Origin: Terebella lapidaria | Taxonomy: Eukaryota > Annelida > Polychaeta > Terebellida > Terebellidae | Assembly (NCBI GenBank): GCA_949152475.1 | Contig: OX424560.1 | Coordinates: 40,059,719 to 40,123,718 of the forward strand | DNA length: 64,000 nucleotides | Reading direction: 5' to 3' | In this document: positions 63,912 through 64,000 of the stretch, one piece after another | How the letters are laid out: each line of letters begins with the position of its first letter | Position numbering within the stretch: the first letter of the stretch is position 1 | Notes under the pieces: generated by a model | Database searches by the model: none | Seen by the model: only the letters and a program-made list of their open reading frames with translations | Told to the model about the DNA's origin: nothing | Program-made: the position numbers and the translations under genes

Positions 63912-64000
63912 AATTATGTGAAAAAGGCAGACAAGAACTGTCAGAAGGAGAAGGAGGTACGTTTCAAATGCGTCGAATCAAATCTCGGTGAAAAGGCTGG
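63912..64000 (+). other. Right edge: short open frame, possibly the start of another exon
   Basis: From 63914 the plus strand is open to the window end (YVKKADKNCQKEKEVRFKC and onward), Lys/Glu-rich with two Cys. A GAG|GTACGT donor-like site lies at about 63956-63961. Too short to identify and may be chance. Confidence 0.15.

Overview
The window looks like invertebrate chordate genomic DNA, most likely a lancelet (Branchiostoma). This is an inference from four things: a short-exon gene of vertebrate-like structure, roughly 40% GC by eye with many poly-C/poly-G runs, many ACATGTACATGT-type palindromes, and minisatellites built from exon-intron junctions. I recall the last being described from amphioxus under the name 'mirages', but could not look it up.

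One protein-coding gene is recognisable. It lies on the minus strand and covers most of the window: a polypeptide N-acetylgalactosaminyltransferase of the GALNT1/GALNT13 group. Eleven coding exons could be placed with GT..AG borders and matching phases: exon 1 (49435-49663, start codon and membrane anchor), exon 2 (32519-32687), exons 3-7 (8155 down to 5269), two alternative exons 8 (8B 4638-4818 and 8A 3533-3713), exon 9 (2058-2197) and exon 10 (1727-1825). One exon-8 choice gives 495 codons. The rest of the C-terminal ricin-type lectin domain lies off the left edge. Exons 8A and 8B are the same length (181 nt), have the same phases, and encode alternative versions of the catalytic flexible loop. 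They look like a mutually exclusive pair.

Two minisatellites sit exactly on 5' splice sites of this gene. A 38-bp array (about 717-1745) repeats the end of exon 10 plus its donor. A 60-bp array (about 48949-49475) repeats the end of exon 1 plus its donor. Intron 2 (24 kb) is filled by three direct copies of a 6-8.5 kb noncoding unit (about 9331-31116). The copies differ by datable insertions: a hAT MITE in copy 1, a replaced block carrying a 120-bp array in copy 2, and a Helentron-like element near the end of copy 2. Intron 1 (16.7 kb) holds a pogo/mariner-like foldback element, a 300-bp MITE with perfect terminal repeats, a decayed Ty3/gypsy integrase fossil and a small tandem duplication.

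Upstream of the gene (50-64 kb) I see no recognisable gene. The main content is two nearly identical 2.4-kb Helentron-like elements (57778-60188 and 61498-63911). Each carries an array of exactly 147-bp units, and each unit contains a nuclear-receptor-type motif. No CRISPR array, rRNA or convincing tRNA was seen.
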